Below, piece after piece: positions 18,163 to 28,300 of a stretch of DNA of 64,000 bases; the stretch's first letter is position 1, and each line of letters opens with the position of its first letter. Location: positions 1 to 64,000 of the forward strand of contig CAYRYO010000004.1 of the NCBI GenBank assembly GCA_964428475.1, given 5' to 3'. Source of the stretch: JARICQ01 sp964428475. Lineage in GTDB: Bacteria; Bacillota; Clostridia; Tissierellales; Tissierellaceae. A program made the position numbers and the translations under genes. Below the pieces are notes generated by a model. The model saw nothing but the letters and a program-made list of their open reading frames with translations, was not told the origin of the DNA and searched no databases.

Positions 18163-18624
18163 ATGAAAATAGATTTTGATAATATAAAAAGGAAATTTGA
18201 AGAAAAAGCAAACGATATATATGGTGACAACGACAAGCTAAAGAAACTTTTAGAATCGGTAATGGAAACTGTAGAGGGCAATAAACAAATCATGGAAATA
18301 TGGGGAGATTTAAAATCAATGATAGGCCTACTAATAGATTGGGTTAAAGGAGATTACAAGGATTTATCTAAAGGTTCAGCGATTATGATAATAATTGCAT
18401 TCTTATACTTAATAAACCCACTAGATATAATTCCAGACTTCTTATTTGCGGGCTATATTGATGATATTGCAGTTATAGGAATAGTATTTAAAAAACTATC
18501 AGAAGAGATAGATAGATATAGAGCATGGAAGGCCATAAATACTTACAACAAAACATCATCGAGCAAGGATGATTTTATAGAGATTAAATTAAATCAAGAT
18601 GAATATGATGTATATGATAACTAA
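18163..18624 (+). CDS. DUF1232 (YkvA-like) membrane protein
   Basis: Function unknown. About 153 residues. The N-terminal two thirds is charged and helical; the DUF1232 core follows, with hydrophobic SAIMIIIAFLYLINPLDIIPD and GYIDDIAVIGIVFKKL, the typical P-x-D-x-I-P-D turn. Probably membrane-associated. ATG 18163 is chosen over GTG 18154, which lies within the GAGGTGAT ribosome binding site. Single-gene unit between two terminators, with a TATAAT at 18108-18113 upstream. Confidence 0.8.
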   Translation: MKIDFDNIKRKFEEKANDIYGDNDKLKKLLESVMETVEGNKQIMEIWGDLKSMIGLLIDWVKGDYKDLSKGSAIMIIIAFLYLINPLDIIPDFLFAGYIDDIAVIGIVFKKLSEEIDRYRAWKAINTYNKTSSSKDDFIEIKLNQDEYDVYDN

Positions 18625-18633
18625 AATTATATA

Positions 18634-18677
18634 ATCAAAACAAATGTGAAACTATAGCTCGCATTTGTTTTGATTTA
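18634..18677 (+). terminator. terminator after the DUF1232 gene
   Basis: Inverted repeat ATCAAAACAAATG (18634-18646) against CATTTGTTTTGAT (18662-18674), loop of 15 bases, followed by a short T run. Confidence 0.75.
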
Positions 18678-18806
18678 TAGAAGAAAATTAGGGTAAAATT
18701 AGTTTATATAGGCTTTTACCAAAATATACATATTTATAGACAAACCCACATATAACAGATAAGATAAGGTAAAATACTAAAATAAATTAAGAATAGGAGA
18801 GATATC

Positions 18807-20495
18807 ATGGGCTATAAAGAAAAATACAATTATTGGCTAGAAGATGATTACTTTGACAAGGAAACAAAAGATGAACTAAAAAATATAAAAGATGAAGTTG
18901 AAATTGAAGATAGATTTTATCAGGATTTAACATTTGGAACTGCAGGACTACGAGGGAAAATTGGAGCAGGAACAAATAGAATGAATAAATATACAGTGTC
19001 TTTAGCTACTCAAGGTTTAGCGACTACAATCGTAAACAAGGGTGAAGGAGCTATGCGAAGAGGGGTTGCTATAGCTTATGATGTCAGACATTATTCCGAT
19101 GAATTTGCAGAAGTAGCAGCTAGAGTACTTGCTGCAAATGGAATAAAGGCATATTTATTTGATGGAATAAGACCCACACCTGTATTATCTTTTGCAGTGA
19201 GAACATTGAACACTATATCTGGTATAGTAGTTACTGCAAGTCACAATCCAAAGGACTACAATGGGTATAAGGTATATTGGGAGGAAGGATCGCAAATACT
19301 TGATGATATAGCAGGAGAGGTATTAGGAGAAATAGACAAGATAGAAGATTTTAATGAGATAAAGATCATGGATTTAAATAAGGCCATTGAAAGTGGACTT
19401 ATAGAATATATTGGAGAAGAAATAGATAATAAATATAATAGTGAACTTTTGGGACTAAGTCTTAATGATGATATAGATAAAGATATAAAGATTGTCTATT
19501 CACCATTAAATGGAACTGGAAATATTCCTGTTAGAAGAATATTAGATGATAGAGGATTTAAAAATATAGTAGTAGTATCTGAACAAGAAAATCCAGATCC
19601 AAATTTTACTACTATTGGATATCCCAATCCAGAAGATGTAAAAGCATTTGACTATTCTATAAGATTGGGGAAAAAAGAAGATGCAGATCTTTTGTTTGCA
19701 ACCGATCCAGATTGTGATAGAATTGCTATGATGGTAAAAAAAGAAGATGGAGAATATGAGTTTATAAATGGAAATCAAATAGGAGCACTCCTTGTACACT
19801 ATATACTTTCTCAAAGAGCAGAAAAAAATGATATTCCAGATAATGGAGTAATAGTAAAATCCATAGTTACAGGAAACTTGAGTAAGGCTATAGCTGCAAA
19901 ATACAATGTAGAAACCGTTGAAACTCTTACAGGATTTAAACATATATGCAATAAAGCCAATGAATATGAAGAAACTGGGGAACATTCATTTATATTTGGC
20001 TATGAGGAAAGCATTGGATATGTTTATGGAACAGTCGTAAGAGATAAGGATGCTGTAGTTACATCTATGCTTATTGCTGAGATGGCAGGATATTACAAGC
20101 AAAGAGGAAAGTCTCTTTTAGACGTGTTAAATGATATTTTCAAAGAATATGGATACTATAAAGAAGAACTTATCTCAATAGTACTAGAAGGACTAGATGG
20201 TAGCAAGAGAATAGAGAGAATAATGGTAGAGTTTAGAAAAGAGCCTATTGGGGAAATCGAAGATATGAAACTAGAAAGCACTGTAGATTATTTATTAAAT
20301 GACACAGGATTACCTAAAACCAATGCATTAAGATATTTCTTAGATGATGGATCATGGTATGCAGTTAGACCATCAGGAACTGAACCAAAAATAAAGCTGT
20401 ATGTATATTCAAAAGATAGGGATGAAAAACAATCAAAGGCGAAAATAGAAAGTATAAAAAACACAGTTTTAAAGAGGATAGAAAGTATAAAATAG
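18807..20495 (+). CDS. pgcA: phosphoglucomutase / phosphomannomutase (alpha-D-phosphohexomutase)
   Basis: Interconverts glucose-1-phosphate and glucose-6-phosphate (possibly mannose phosphates) through a phosphoserine. 562 residues, normal for the PgcA type. TFGTAGLRGKIGAG at the N-terminus, VVTASHNPKDYNGYK with the phosphoserine (about residue 143), FATDPDCDRIAMM for Mg2+ binding, GFKHI and GYEESIGY sugar loop, and the C-terminal RPSGTEPKIKLY phosphate-binding loop are all present. Preceded by AGGAGAG. Monocistronic. Confidence 0.94.
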   Translation: MGYKEKYNYWLEDDYFDKETKDELKNIKDEVEIEDRFYQDLTFGTAGLRGKIGAGTNRMNKYTVSLATQGLATTIVNKGEGAMRRGVAIAYDVRHYSDEFAEVAARVLAANGIKAYLFDGIRPTPVLSFAVRTLNTISGIVVTASHNPKDYNGYKVYWEEGSQILDDIAGEVLGEIDKIEDFNEIKIMDLNKAIESGLIEYIGEEIDNKYNSELLGLSLNDDIDKDIKIVYSPLNGTGNIPVRRILDDRGFKNIVVVSEQENPDPNFTTIGYPNPEDVKAFDYSIRLGKKEDADLLFATDPDCDRIAMMVKKEDGEYEFINGNQIGALLVHYILSQRAEKNDIPDNGVIVKSIVTGNLSKAIAAKYNVETVETLTGFKHICNKANEYEETGEHSFIFGYEESIGYVYGTVVRDKDAVVTSMLIAEMAGYYKQRGKSLLDVLNDIFKEYGYYKEELISIVLEGLDGSKRIERIMVEFRKEPIGEIEDMKLESTVDYLLNDTGLPKTNALRYFLDDGSWYAVRPSGTEPKIKLYVYSKDRDEKQSKAKIESIKNTVLKRIESIK

Positions 20496-20510
20496 TTATA
20501 AAATATATTT

Positions 20511-20546
20511 AAAACAAGATGACTTCTAGTTGTCTTGTTTTTATTT
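20511..20546 (+). terminator. terminator after pgcA
   Basis: AAAACAAGA (20511-20519) against TCTTGTTTT (20533-20541) with further partial pairing inside, followed by T-rich sequence. Confidence 0.75.
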
Positions 20547-20592
20547 GGAAATAAATAAAAGACCCCAAAAAAGATAGTTTATTTTTTAACTA

Positions 20593-20637
20593 TTGTATTG
20601 AATATAACACTACATTATGTTAAACTCATAGTGTAGT
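20593..20637 (+). promoter_or_regulatory. possible promoter and operator of nfnAB
   Basis: TTGTAT (20593-20598), 17 bases, TATGTT (20616-20621). An 11-bp inverted repeat with one wobble, ACTACATTATG (20609-20619) and CATAGTGTAGT (20627-20637), covers the -10 region, where a repressor could bind. The arm sequence does not match the Rex consensus as I know it. The rest of 20547-20702 holds nothing else recognisable. Confidence 0.4.
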
Positions 20638-20702
20638 TAGTTTCATACTTAAATTTTACTTAATTTTAAATAACATAAATATATATTAAGGGGGAAGTGC
20701 AA

Positions 20703-21563
20703 TTGTATAAGATTGTTAAAAAAGAATTACTTGCAGAAAATATCTTCTCAATGGATATTTTGGCACCAAGAGTAGCTAAGTCAGCAAAGCCAGGACAATT
20801 TGTAATTGTAATTGCAGATGAAGTTGGTGAGCGTGTACCTTTAACTATCTGTGATTACGATGCAGAAGAAGGTACTGTTCAAATAGTTGTTCAGGCAATG
20901 GGGAGTTCTACTAAAAAAATGGCTGTGTATGAAGAAGGAGATTATTTCCAAGATTTTGTAGGACCACTAGGAGTTCCATCAGAGTATATAAATGAAGATA
21001 TTGAAGAATTAAAAAAGAAAAAAATATTATTTGTAGCTGGAGGAGTAGGTACAGCACCTGTTTATCCTCAAGTTAAATGGTTACATGAGCATGGAGTAAA
21101 AGCTGATGTAATAATGGGATCAAAGACAAAGGATCTTGTTATATTGGAGGACAAACTAAAATCAGTTGCAGGAAATTTATATGTGGCAACAGATGATGGA
21201 TCATACGGATTCCACGGTTTAGTTACTAAATACATTGAAGAATTAGTAAACAATCAAGGTAAAGAATATGATCTTTGCATAGCTATAGGACCTATGATAA
21301 TGATGAAATTCGTAGTGCTTACTACTAAAGCATTAAATATACCTACAATAGTTTCACTTAACCCAATCATGGTAGACGGAACAGGCATGTGTGGTGCTTG
21401 TAGAGTAACAGTAGGGGATGAAACTAAATTTGCATGCGTAGATGGACCAGAATTTGACGGACATTTAGTTGATTTTGATGAAGCACTGAGAAGACAAGGA
21501 CAATATAAAGAAGAGGAAATTATAAAATCTGAAGCTTGTAAATTAGGGGAGGTTGGAAAATAA
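20703..21563 (+). CDS. nfnA: NADH-dependent ferredoxin:NADP+ oxidoreductase, small subunit
   Basis: Small subunit of the electron-bifurcating transhydrogenase that uses NADH and reduced ferredoxin to make NADPH. About 286 residues: ferredoxin reductase-type FAD domain (KPGQFVIVIADEVGERVPLTI), NAD-binding domain (VAGGVGTAPVYPQ) and a C-terminal [2Fe-2S] Cys cluster (DGTGMCGACRV and FACVDGPEFDG). Resembles dihydroorotate dehydrogenase electron-transfer subunits, but pairing with nfnB decides the call. TTG 20703 is preferred: it gives MYKIVKKELL and sits 7 bases after AAGGGGGA, while GTG 20697 overlaps that site. Overlaps nfnB by one base. Confidence 0.9.
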   Translation: MYKIVKKELLAENIFSMDILAPRVAKSAKPGQFVIVIADEVGERVPLTICDYDAEEGTVQIVVQAMGSSTKKMAVYEEGDYFQDFVGPLGVPSEYINEDIEELKKKKILFVAGGVGTAPVYPQVKWLHEHGVKADVIMGSKTKDLVILEDKLKSVAGNLYVATDDGSYGFHGLVTKYIEELVNNQGKEYDLCIAIGPMIMMKFVVLTTKALNIPTIVSLNPIMVDGTGMCGACRVTVGDETKFACVDGPEFDGHLVDFDEALRRQGQYKEEEIIKSEACKLGEVGK

Positions 21564-22960
21564 TGACAGCAAAAATAGATAGATTCACTAGAGTTCCTAT
21601 CTCAGAACAAGACCCTAATGTTAGGAATCACAACTTTGACGAAGTTTGTTTGGGATATACTGAGGAAGAAGCAATAAAAGAAGCTAAAAGATGTTTACAA
21701 TGTAAAAATCCACTTTGTAGACCAGGATGTCCTGTATCTATAGATATACCAGCATTTATTCATGAAATTGCAGAAGAAAACTTTGAAGAAGCTGCAAAGG
21801 TTTTAGCACAATATTCAGCTCTTCCAGCAGTATGTGGTAGAGTATGTCCACAGGAAGAACAATGTGAAAAGACTTGTATATTAGGTAAAAAAGGTGACGC
21901 TATAGCCATAGGTAAACTTGAAAGATTTGCAGCAGATTGGTCAATAGCTAACAATATCAAAGTAGGTACAACAAAAGAGGCTAATGGACACAAGGTAGCT
22001 GTAGTAGGTTCAGGACCTGCAGGAGTTACATGTGCAGGAGAACTTGCAAAAGAAGGCTATGAAGTAACTATATTTGAAGCTCTTCATGAAGCAGGTGGAG
22101 TACTTGTCTATGGTATTCCAGAGTTTAGACTTCCAAAAGAGAAAATAGTTAAAAAAGAAATTGAAAACCTAAAAAACTTAGGTGTTAAAATAGAGACAAA
22201 TGTAATCGTAGGTAGAACCATTACAATAGATGAAATATTTGCAGAGGGATTCGAAGCAGTATTTATTGGATCTGGTGCAGGACTTCCAAAATTCATGGGA
22301 ATACCAGGAGAAAACTTAAATGGAGTATTTTCAGCAAATGAGTTTTTAACTAGAAACAATTTAATGAAAGCATTTAAAGAAGAATCTGAAACTCCTATCA
22401 AAGTTGGACAAAAAGTAGCAGTAGTAGGCGGAGGAAACGTTGCAATGGACGCTGCTAGAACTGCAAAGAGACTTGGGGCAGAAGTATATGTTGTATATAG
22501 AAGAACTCAAGAAGAACTTCCAGCAAGGGTAGAAGAGGTACATCATGCAATAGAAGAGGGAATTATATTTGAACTTCTGACAAATCCAGTAGAGATTCTT
22601 GGCAATGAAAAAGGATGGGTATCTGGAATTAAATGTATAAGAATGGAACTTGGAGAACCAGATGCATCAGGAAGAAGAAGACCTATGCCAATAGAAGGTT
22701 CGGAGTTTGATTTTGAAGTAGACACTGTTATAATGTCTCTTGGAACTTCACCAAACCCACTTATTTCTTCTACTACAGAAGGACTAGATATAAACAAAGG
22801 TAAATGTATAATTGCAGATGAAAATGGTAAAACCACTCGCGATGGTATATTCGCAGGTGGGGACGCTGTAACAGGTGCTGCAACAGTAATACTTGCTATG
22901 GGTGCAGGAAAAGATGCAGCTAAAGCAATGGATGAATATATAAAAAATAAAAATAAATAA
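21563..22960 (+). CDS. nfnB: NADH-dependent ferredoxin:NADP+ oxidoreductase, large subunit (GltD-like)
   Basis: Large bifurcating subunit. 465 residues, glutamate synthase small-chain fold: N-terminal Cys-rich Fe-S region (CLQCKNPLCRPGCPV, CGRVCPQEEQCEKTC), FAD-binding VAVVGSGPAGVTCAGEL and NADP-binding VAVVGGGNVAMDAARTAKRLG. Often annotated as NADPH-dependent glutamate synthase; the adjacent nfnA and the lack of a glutamate synthase large subunit favour NfnB. Links ferredoxin from PFOR (48528-52052) to NADPH supply. Confidence 0.9.
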   Translation: MTAKIDRFTRVPISEQDPNVRNHNFDEVCLGYTEEEAIKEAKRCLQCKNPLCRPGCPVSIDIPAFIHEIAEENFEEAAKVLAQYSALPAVCGRVCPQEEQCEKTCILGKKGDAIAIGKLERFAADWSIANNIKVGTTKEANGHKVAVVGSGPAGVTCAGELAKEGYEVTIFEALHEAGGVLVYGIPEFRLPKEKIVKKEIENLKNLGVKIETNVIVGRTITIDEIFAEGFEAVFIGSGAGLPKFMGIPGENLNGVFSANEFLTRNNLMKAFKEESETPIKVGQKVAVVGGGNVAMDAARTAKRLGAEVYVVYRRTQEELPARVEEVHHAIEEGIIFELLTNPVEILGNEKGWVSGIKCIRMELGEPDASGRRRPMPIEGSEFDFEVDTVIMSLGTSPNPLISSTTEGLDINKGKCIIADENGKTTRDGIFAGGDAVTGAATVILAMGAGKDAAKAMDEYIKNKNK

Positions 22961-22974
22961 ATATATATATATAT

Positions 22975-23008
22975 AAAGGAACCCTCGCTAGCAAGGGTTC
23001 CTTTTTAT
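22975..23008. terminator. terminator between nfnB and the convergent flavoprotein gene
   Basis: Perfect 11-bp stem AAAGGAACCCT (22975-22985) with AGGGTTCCTTT (22994-23004), then TTTTTA. It touches the stop of the minus-strand gene. An (AT)n run of about 14 bases (22961-22974) precedes it. Confidence 0.85.
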
Positions 23009-24054
23009 ATATCACATGTCAAAATATTCTCAGCAAAGGCTCTAGCTTTTTCTTCAATATATGGTACATCGAATATCGATCCTTTATCATTTGCTGTTTC
23101 CATAAGTGAAAAATATGGTGGTAAATTAAAGGTCTTATTCATATTTAAGCTAGATATAATTTGTTTTGCAATACCATCACTTCCAGAATATCCAGATACA
23201 ATAATAGCGAATAACATCTTGTCATAAAACTTTGTCTTTCTATAAAGGGCAGTAAGTCTATTTATAGAAGCAACTAAATTTGCTGTGATCATATCATTGT
23301 AGTTAGGGGATATAAGTAGGAGTATATCGCATTTTAATATAGCAGGGTAGACCTCCTCAACTACTATACCACCGTAAAAACATCTTTCTTGCAATCCAAA
23401 GTGTTTGCAAGTAGTATAAGGACAACCTTTGCAGTCTTCTATATCTCCATCGCCTACATTTATTTCTTTGATCTCAAATTCTGTTAAATGACTTTTTACC
23501 ATATCCCACAGTGAAAGTGTATTGGAAATGGCTTTTTTACTAGAATGTAGTGCCAAAAGTTTTTTAGAAGGATTTTTTTTCATATCACTGACACTTAAAA
23601 ATCTATCTCTTAATTTTTCACATTGTTTCAAGCAAATGTCTTCTAAGGACAGATTGTATATTTTTTTCAAGGGTATAAGATTATCCAAATTCAGTGTAGT
23701 TTCAACAAGAGGCTTGCCTATAAAGCTACAGCCTAAGTTATTTGCCAAGAATACAATTGACTGGGAAAATGTCTTAGAAAACAAATTGGAGTTACTAGAA
23801 ACTAATATTGCACCTTCTGAATTCAAAAGACTTTCATTTCCCATACTATAAAGCTTTTCAAATATAATATTTAGATTATTTGATACTCCTATATTATTTA
23901 ATTCTACTGCAAAGAGTATTTTTTTATTTTGGAGATTTTTTAAGTCTTCTATACCGTTAACAATATAATAAGGATTGTTAGTAAGTACAGCATCTATCAT
24001 TTTTTTTAATAAATTACTAGGTTTTTCTGGTAGTATGAGGACTAAATCTTTCAT
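23005..24054 (-). CDS. flavodoxin-fold NAD(P)H reductase-like protein with Cys motif
   Basis: Function unknown; probably an FMN protein acting in electron transfer. 349 residues. N-terminal domain (1 to about 150) contains a conserved-looking SSNSNLFSKTFSQSIVFLANNLGC segment. The C-terminal FMN_red-like domain begins at LLALHSSKKAISNTLSL (about 166-182), has Cys at 208, 211, 216 and 225 (DCKGCPYTTCKHFGLQERC) as in iron-sulfur flavoproteins, and ISPNYNDMITANL and IVSGYSGSDG for flavin contact. Last gene of a five-gene minus-strand unit; its ATG overlaps the upstream stop (ATGA), so it is translationally coupled to the dehydrogenase-like gene. Confidence 0.7.
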   Translation of the reverse strand: MKDLVLILPEKPSNLLKKMIDAVLTNNPYYIVNGIEDLKNLQNKKILFAVELNNIGVSNNLNIIFEKLYSMGNESLLNSEGAILVSSNSNLFSKTFSQSIVFLANNLGCSFIGKPLVETTLNLDNLIPLKKIYNLSLEDICLKQCEKLRDRFLSVSDMKKNPSKKLLALHSSKKAISNTLSLWDMVKSHLTEFEIKEINVGDGDIEDCKGCPYTTCKHFGLQERCFYGGIVVEEVYPAILKCDILLLISPNYNDMITANLVASINRLTALYRKTKFYDKMLFAIIVSGYSGSDGIAKQIISSLNMNKTFNLPPYFSLMETANDKGSIFDVPYIEEKARAFAENILTCDI

Positions 24055-25310
24055 ATTATATTTTCCAATTTATCATAGGTATTCTCAATTTTTTTCTTTA
24101 ATAGTTTGGGTAAAGTAAATTGCTCTACTTGTATTCCAGATTCTAAAAGTTTACATGAAGATCCCATATATACGGAGTTCATATATGTTGCACCGTAGAA
24201 TTGTTTTCCACCTATAGTAGCGAGTATCGATAGCGCTCCAGATGAGAGTGCAGGTGCTATAAAGGGTTTATATCCAAATTCTCTTACCTTTAGATTTGCT
24301 CGTATTGTCTTATCTGTTAGAATAGAAGATTTTTCATCATCGTAATCCTTTATACTATTTGCCACTATCAATCCTTCACCATGTGGTCCAAATACTCTAC
24401 CTTCATCTAAATATTCTTTAGTGTTATCAGATTTTTCAGCATAGTACAAAGCTCGGGCATTCATTACTCCTAGACCATATCCTATTATCTGGTCAGAACT
24501 AAGGCCTTTAAAGTCCATTTCACAAGAATCATTCTCATTGCTCTTAAGAAATGCGACTTTGCAGAGAAGGTCAACAGGATCGGATACTACAGCAAATATA
24601 CCCCCGAAGTTTTCATCTCTTGCCATCTTTGCATAGTCTGCTATAATCTCAGAATTAGATTTAAATTGTGCCATTCGCACATCTTTAATGCCACTGCCTA
24701 CTGGAGGAATTCCTTTTGAAGCACAAAAAATAAACATATCACAGTTGAATAAATCGTCTTTAGATAGTATTTCAACTTTTGGAGATTCTTTTTCTGAAAA
24801 GGGAACTCTAATTTGATTTAATTCGTGCTCCCATCTACCTAATTTGTCTTCATTCCTATCGTATATTCCAATACTATCTACTAATTCTCCGCCAAGTAGT
24901 CTAAGTCCTATAAGCAAGGTACTACCGACATCACCTAGGGCAATAAGATTTAATCGCCATTTTCTTTTTACTTTACTATTTAGTACCATTTGCCAATTTG
25001 GGTATAAAGTGTTTACGCAAGTGACTTTGTTTTCTCCTATTTTTCGCAATATCCAAGTTGGCAAATCATCTAGCATACTAGGATCTTCTAATTCCAGTAT
25101 ATTTAATCCTTCATTTTCCCAATAAAGTTGACAAACACAAGAAACTGAAAAAGATCTTCTAGAATGTAGAGGTGGTCTTTTGCATAAAAAATATATATTA
25201 CCTTTGAAATCACATATTTCTTTTTCATCTACTTTTTCAAAATCTTCATAGTCTAGAATTGAAAAGAGATAATTTGTTCCCAATCTATAATAGTTAAAAA
25301 TATTTTTCAT
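24051..25310 (-). CDS. lactate/malate dehydrogenase superfamily-like protein
   Basis: No exact function recognised. 419 residues, about 100 longer than ordinary LDH/MDH, with an N-terminal extension of about 115 residues. The Rossmann core starts at LNLIALGDVGSTLLIGLRLLG (about 120-140) with acidic D151 after the second strand, suggesting NAD. Further LDH/MDH landmarks are VVSDPVDLL (241-249, like the NPVD loop), GYGLGVMNARALYYA (277-291) and GPHGEG (308-313, matching the catalytic-His GEHGDS loop). The catalytic Asp of the LDSAR motif is not evident. Preceded by AAGGAGACA; 13 bp after the 1607-residue gene and overlapping the flavoprotein gene. Substrate unknown. Confidence 0.7.
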   Translation of the reverse strand: MKNIFNYYRLGTNYLFSILDYEDFEKVDEKEICDFKGNIYFLCKRPPLHSRRSFSVSCVCQLYWENEGLNILELEDPSMLDDLPTWILRKIGENKVTCVNTLYPNWQMVLNSKVKRKWRLNLIALGDVGSTLLIGLRLLGGELVDSIGIYDRNEDKLGRWEHELNQIRVPFSEKESPKVEILSKDDLFNCDMFIFCASKGIPPVGSGIKDVRMAQFKSNSEIIADYAKMARDENFGGIFAVVSDPVDLLCKVAFLKSNENDSCEMDFKGLSSDQIIGYGLGVMNARALYYAEKSDNTKEYLDEGRVFGPHGEGLIVANSIKDYDDEKSSILTDKTIRANLKVREFGYKPFIAPALSSGALSILATIGGKQFYGATYMNSVYMGSSCKLLESGIQVEQFTLPKLLKKKIENTYDKLENII

Positions 25311-25323
25311 AGAATATGTCTCC

Positions 25324-28300
25324 TTATCTTATTATAATATTTTCTAATCTCTCTAAATAGTGTAGGTCTATTTCTATAGCTTTTGAAGGTTTAGCGTTTT
25401 TATTTAAAAGAATTATTTTGTTATTATCTGGATGCCTAGGAGAATAAAATATCTCACCTAGGTTTTTTAAGTTTAAACTCTTTTCATTTTTAATTTGATA
25501 AACTTCTTCTATTGTTTTAAATATATTGATACTATTTTGCAAGCATGTATTTGATAATTTATATATGGCTTTATTTTCAGCTCTTTTTACAAATGTAGGT
25601 GATACATAAGGCAAAATCATATTTATACTAGGAATGGAATTGCTTTGAAGTACGTTATTTCCAACCATATCGCCACCTATAAATGGATATTGGCTAGATT
25701 CATTGAACCAAAGCTTAAGGTTTGGAATAAAATATGCAGAATCAAGATCTATTCCTTTAGCTATACCTATTTCTTCTCCTCTAGCTGAAAGTATGCCTAC
25801 TATTACTTTTTTTATTTCTACTCCAGCTTGACGAAGTACTGGCTCTATTACATTTATTCTATAGCCTTTATGCAGAAGATCGTCAACCAATATAACAGGT
25901 CGATTAAATGACTTTAAAATTTTAGCTTGCTCTTGCAAGGATAAATAAAATGGATATGATTTTATAGTAAAATGTCTTATATTTGTTTCAAATATCTTTT
26001 CTGTATGCATAGTCTTGGTAACTGTATTTGGTATTGTGCTGCTATTTAATATAGAACCAAAAGGAACACACATATTAGGGCCTAAATCTCTTTTTCCAAA
26101 TTGATAAATACTTACATTATTTGCATCGCAAATGTTTTGGATTAATTTGCTATAAACCATATCCTTGTTGTAGGTGAGTAGTAACTCGCCAGGATAGAGG
26201 TTTGATATTTCTCTTTTCAAAGCATTCCTTGCCTTTCTAACTTCTTTGAGTATTTTAGGGTCTTTATTATATGGAGGTTTTATCATACTTATTAAATCTA
26301 AATTCAAAGTACAAGGCATATTCATATCAACTAAGAAAAGAGGGCTTTCATTATAGTTTAAATCTGTTTTGATAAAGCCCTGTAACATTAAATGTTTTTC
26401 GACTTCTGGATTTCTCCCATTAATAGTAGCATCATTATATAATGCAACATTGTAATCCCTTGTAATAGCAGAAGATAGCACTTCGTTTAAAAGTATTTCA
26501 ATTAAATCTTCATCATTTTCTTTTACATAAATTCCTGATATCAATATAATTCTTCCCTTTACATTAGCTCTAATATATTCAGTTATATTTGAATCTTGAA
26601 ATTCCCTATATATTGAATTTTGTCTAATCCAATAAAAACTTGAAAATCCTAGAATTTCTCCACTCTTTCCATTTTTAAGTATTAATATTTTATAGTTTCT
26701 TTTATTTCTAAGAGAGAGTAAATAATCTATTACAGTATTGGGGAAGTTAGATTTCAACCTTCTTAACAAATCATTTTCAATTGTATTAAATAAATCTACT
26801 TTAAAGTCTTCGGAACTAGAAAGGGATTTATATTGAGGTTCTCTAAGGTATAGTCCATAATTATATATATAGGATTGAGCAAGAGGATCTATAAGCTTCG
26901 ATATATCCCTATTGGCATCAATGCTATTTCTTATTTGAGTAGAGCTAATATCTTCATACTGAGCTGGAAGACTAAGTCTAATCACATCAGATTTTATATT
27001 ATTTATACTTTCTTCCAAAGTATTCTCATCATCATCCTTTGAAATGCTTGATTTCCTATCAAATACTATATGAGGAAAGTTTAATAGGGGATTGTCCATT
27101 TTATATGCAGAGGCATTAATTAGTACATCTGAACCTACTACCATAAATACCTCTTTATTTGGGAATACATCTTTTAAAGTATTTAAATCATCAGTATTAG
27201 CTATATTAATAGGAATATTACCTGGGAAAAGGTATATATCTTTTTCATTTGCAATACTCATATTTATTATATTTCTTCTAAATGTATGAGCTTCTGTTCT
27301 TTTCGACCAGGAAAACTCATCTACAGCCAAGTATACTTTAAAACCTAAATTTCTTATTTCGGTAGCTATGTTTTTATGACTCAGTGAAAAGGGATCAAAA
27401 CTTCCTGGGAAAAATGCAATTCTTTCTTCTTCCTCTATTGTAGGTAAACCATAATTATATTGATATTCTGATAAAAATTTATATATATGATTTAGAGAAG
27501 CTGCATTATTATAAAATAAAAATTCATCTTTTTTATTGTAATCTAAGAATGTCAGTATTTTTTTGCCTATAATATTAAATAACTTAAACTTGTCATTTGA
27601 ATTCAATATATCTGATTTAAATAGCACGGAGCTTATTACTCGAAGAGCTTCATTTTTAACATCTATATTATATGAAGCCATAGAATTACATAAGAACCCT
27701 ATAAGTCTAACTAATCTTGACTCACGGACCTTACTGTCTTCATTGAATCTCTTTATATAAAAACCATAGTTTTCTATACTAATAGCTACTGTATTTAAGA
27801 TTAAATATTGAATTTTAATGTTTGCAACTTTTAATTTTTCTTCAAAATCATCCAAGAATTCATCTAATTCAGTTGGAGAAAGATATAATATCAAATGGCC
27901 AACATAATAAGGTATGAATTTTGTAAATTGATAACTCTCCATCTCAAGAGCACGAGTAAGCTCTATACAGACATCATTTCTCTCTTCCATAGAAAGAAAT
28001 GGGAAGATATTTATAAGAGTTTTACCACTATAGTTTCTTACATTTTCCATTGCACTGACCTTTAAAATATTACATAGATGCATTGCTGTATGCAGACCTT
28101 TGATAGAAGGGTTTTTTACAACTTGATCATAGAGGATATCTATATTTATTTTCTTTTCAATCCACTGTGTAGCAGATTTTAAATTTACCAAAAATATATC
28201 AGGAGTTTCTTTTTCATTTCCACGATAATTTTTATTTAATATTATTTGCTCATCTCTAGAAATATTTATTTTTTTACCAAGTATATATTTGACATAATTT

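Noticed and set aside
19542..19985. Antisense open frame inside pgcA
   Set aside because: Phe/Tyr/Ile-rich translation without domain motifs, opposite a fully conserved phosphoglucomutase.
22961..22974. (AT)n run as a repeat element
   Set aside because: Only about 14 bases, ordinary in A+T-rich intergenic DNA before a terminator.
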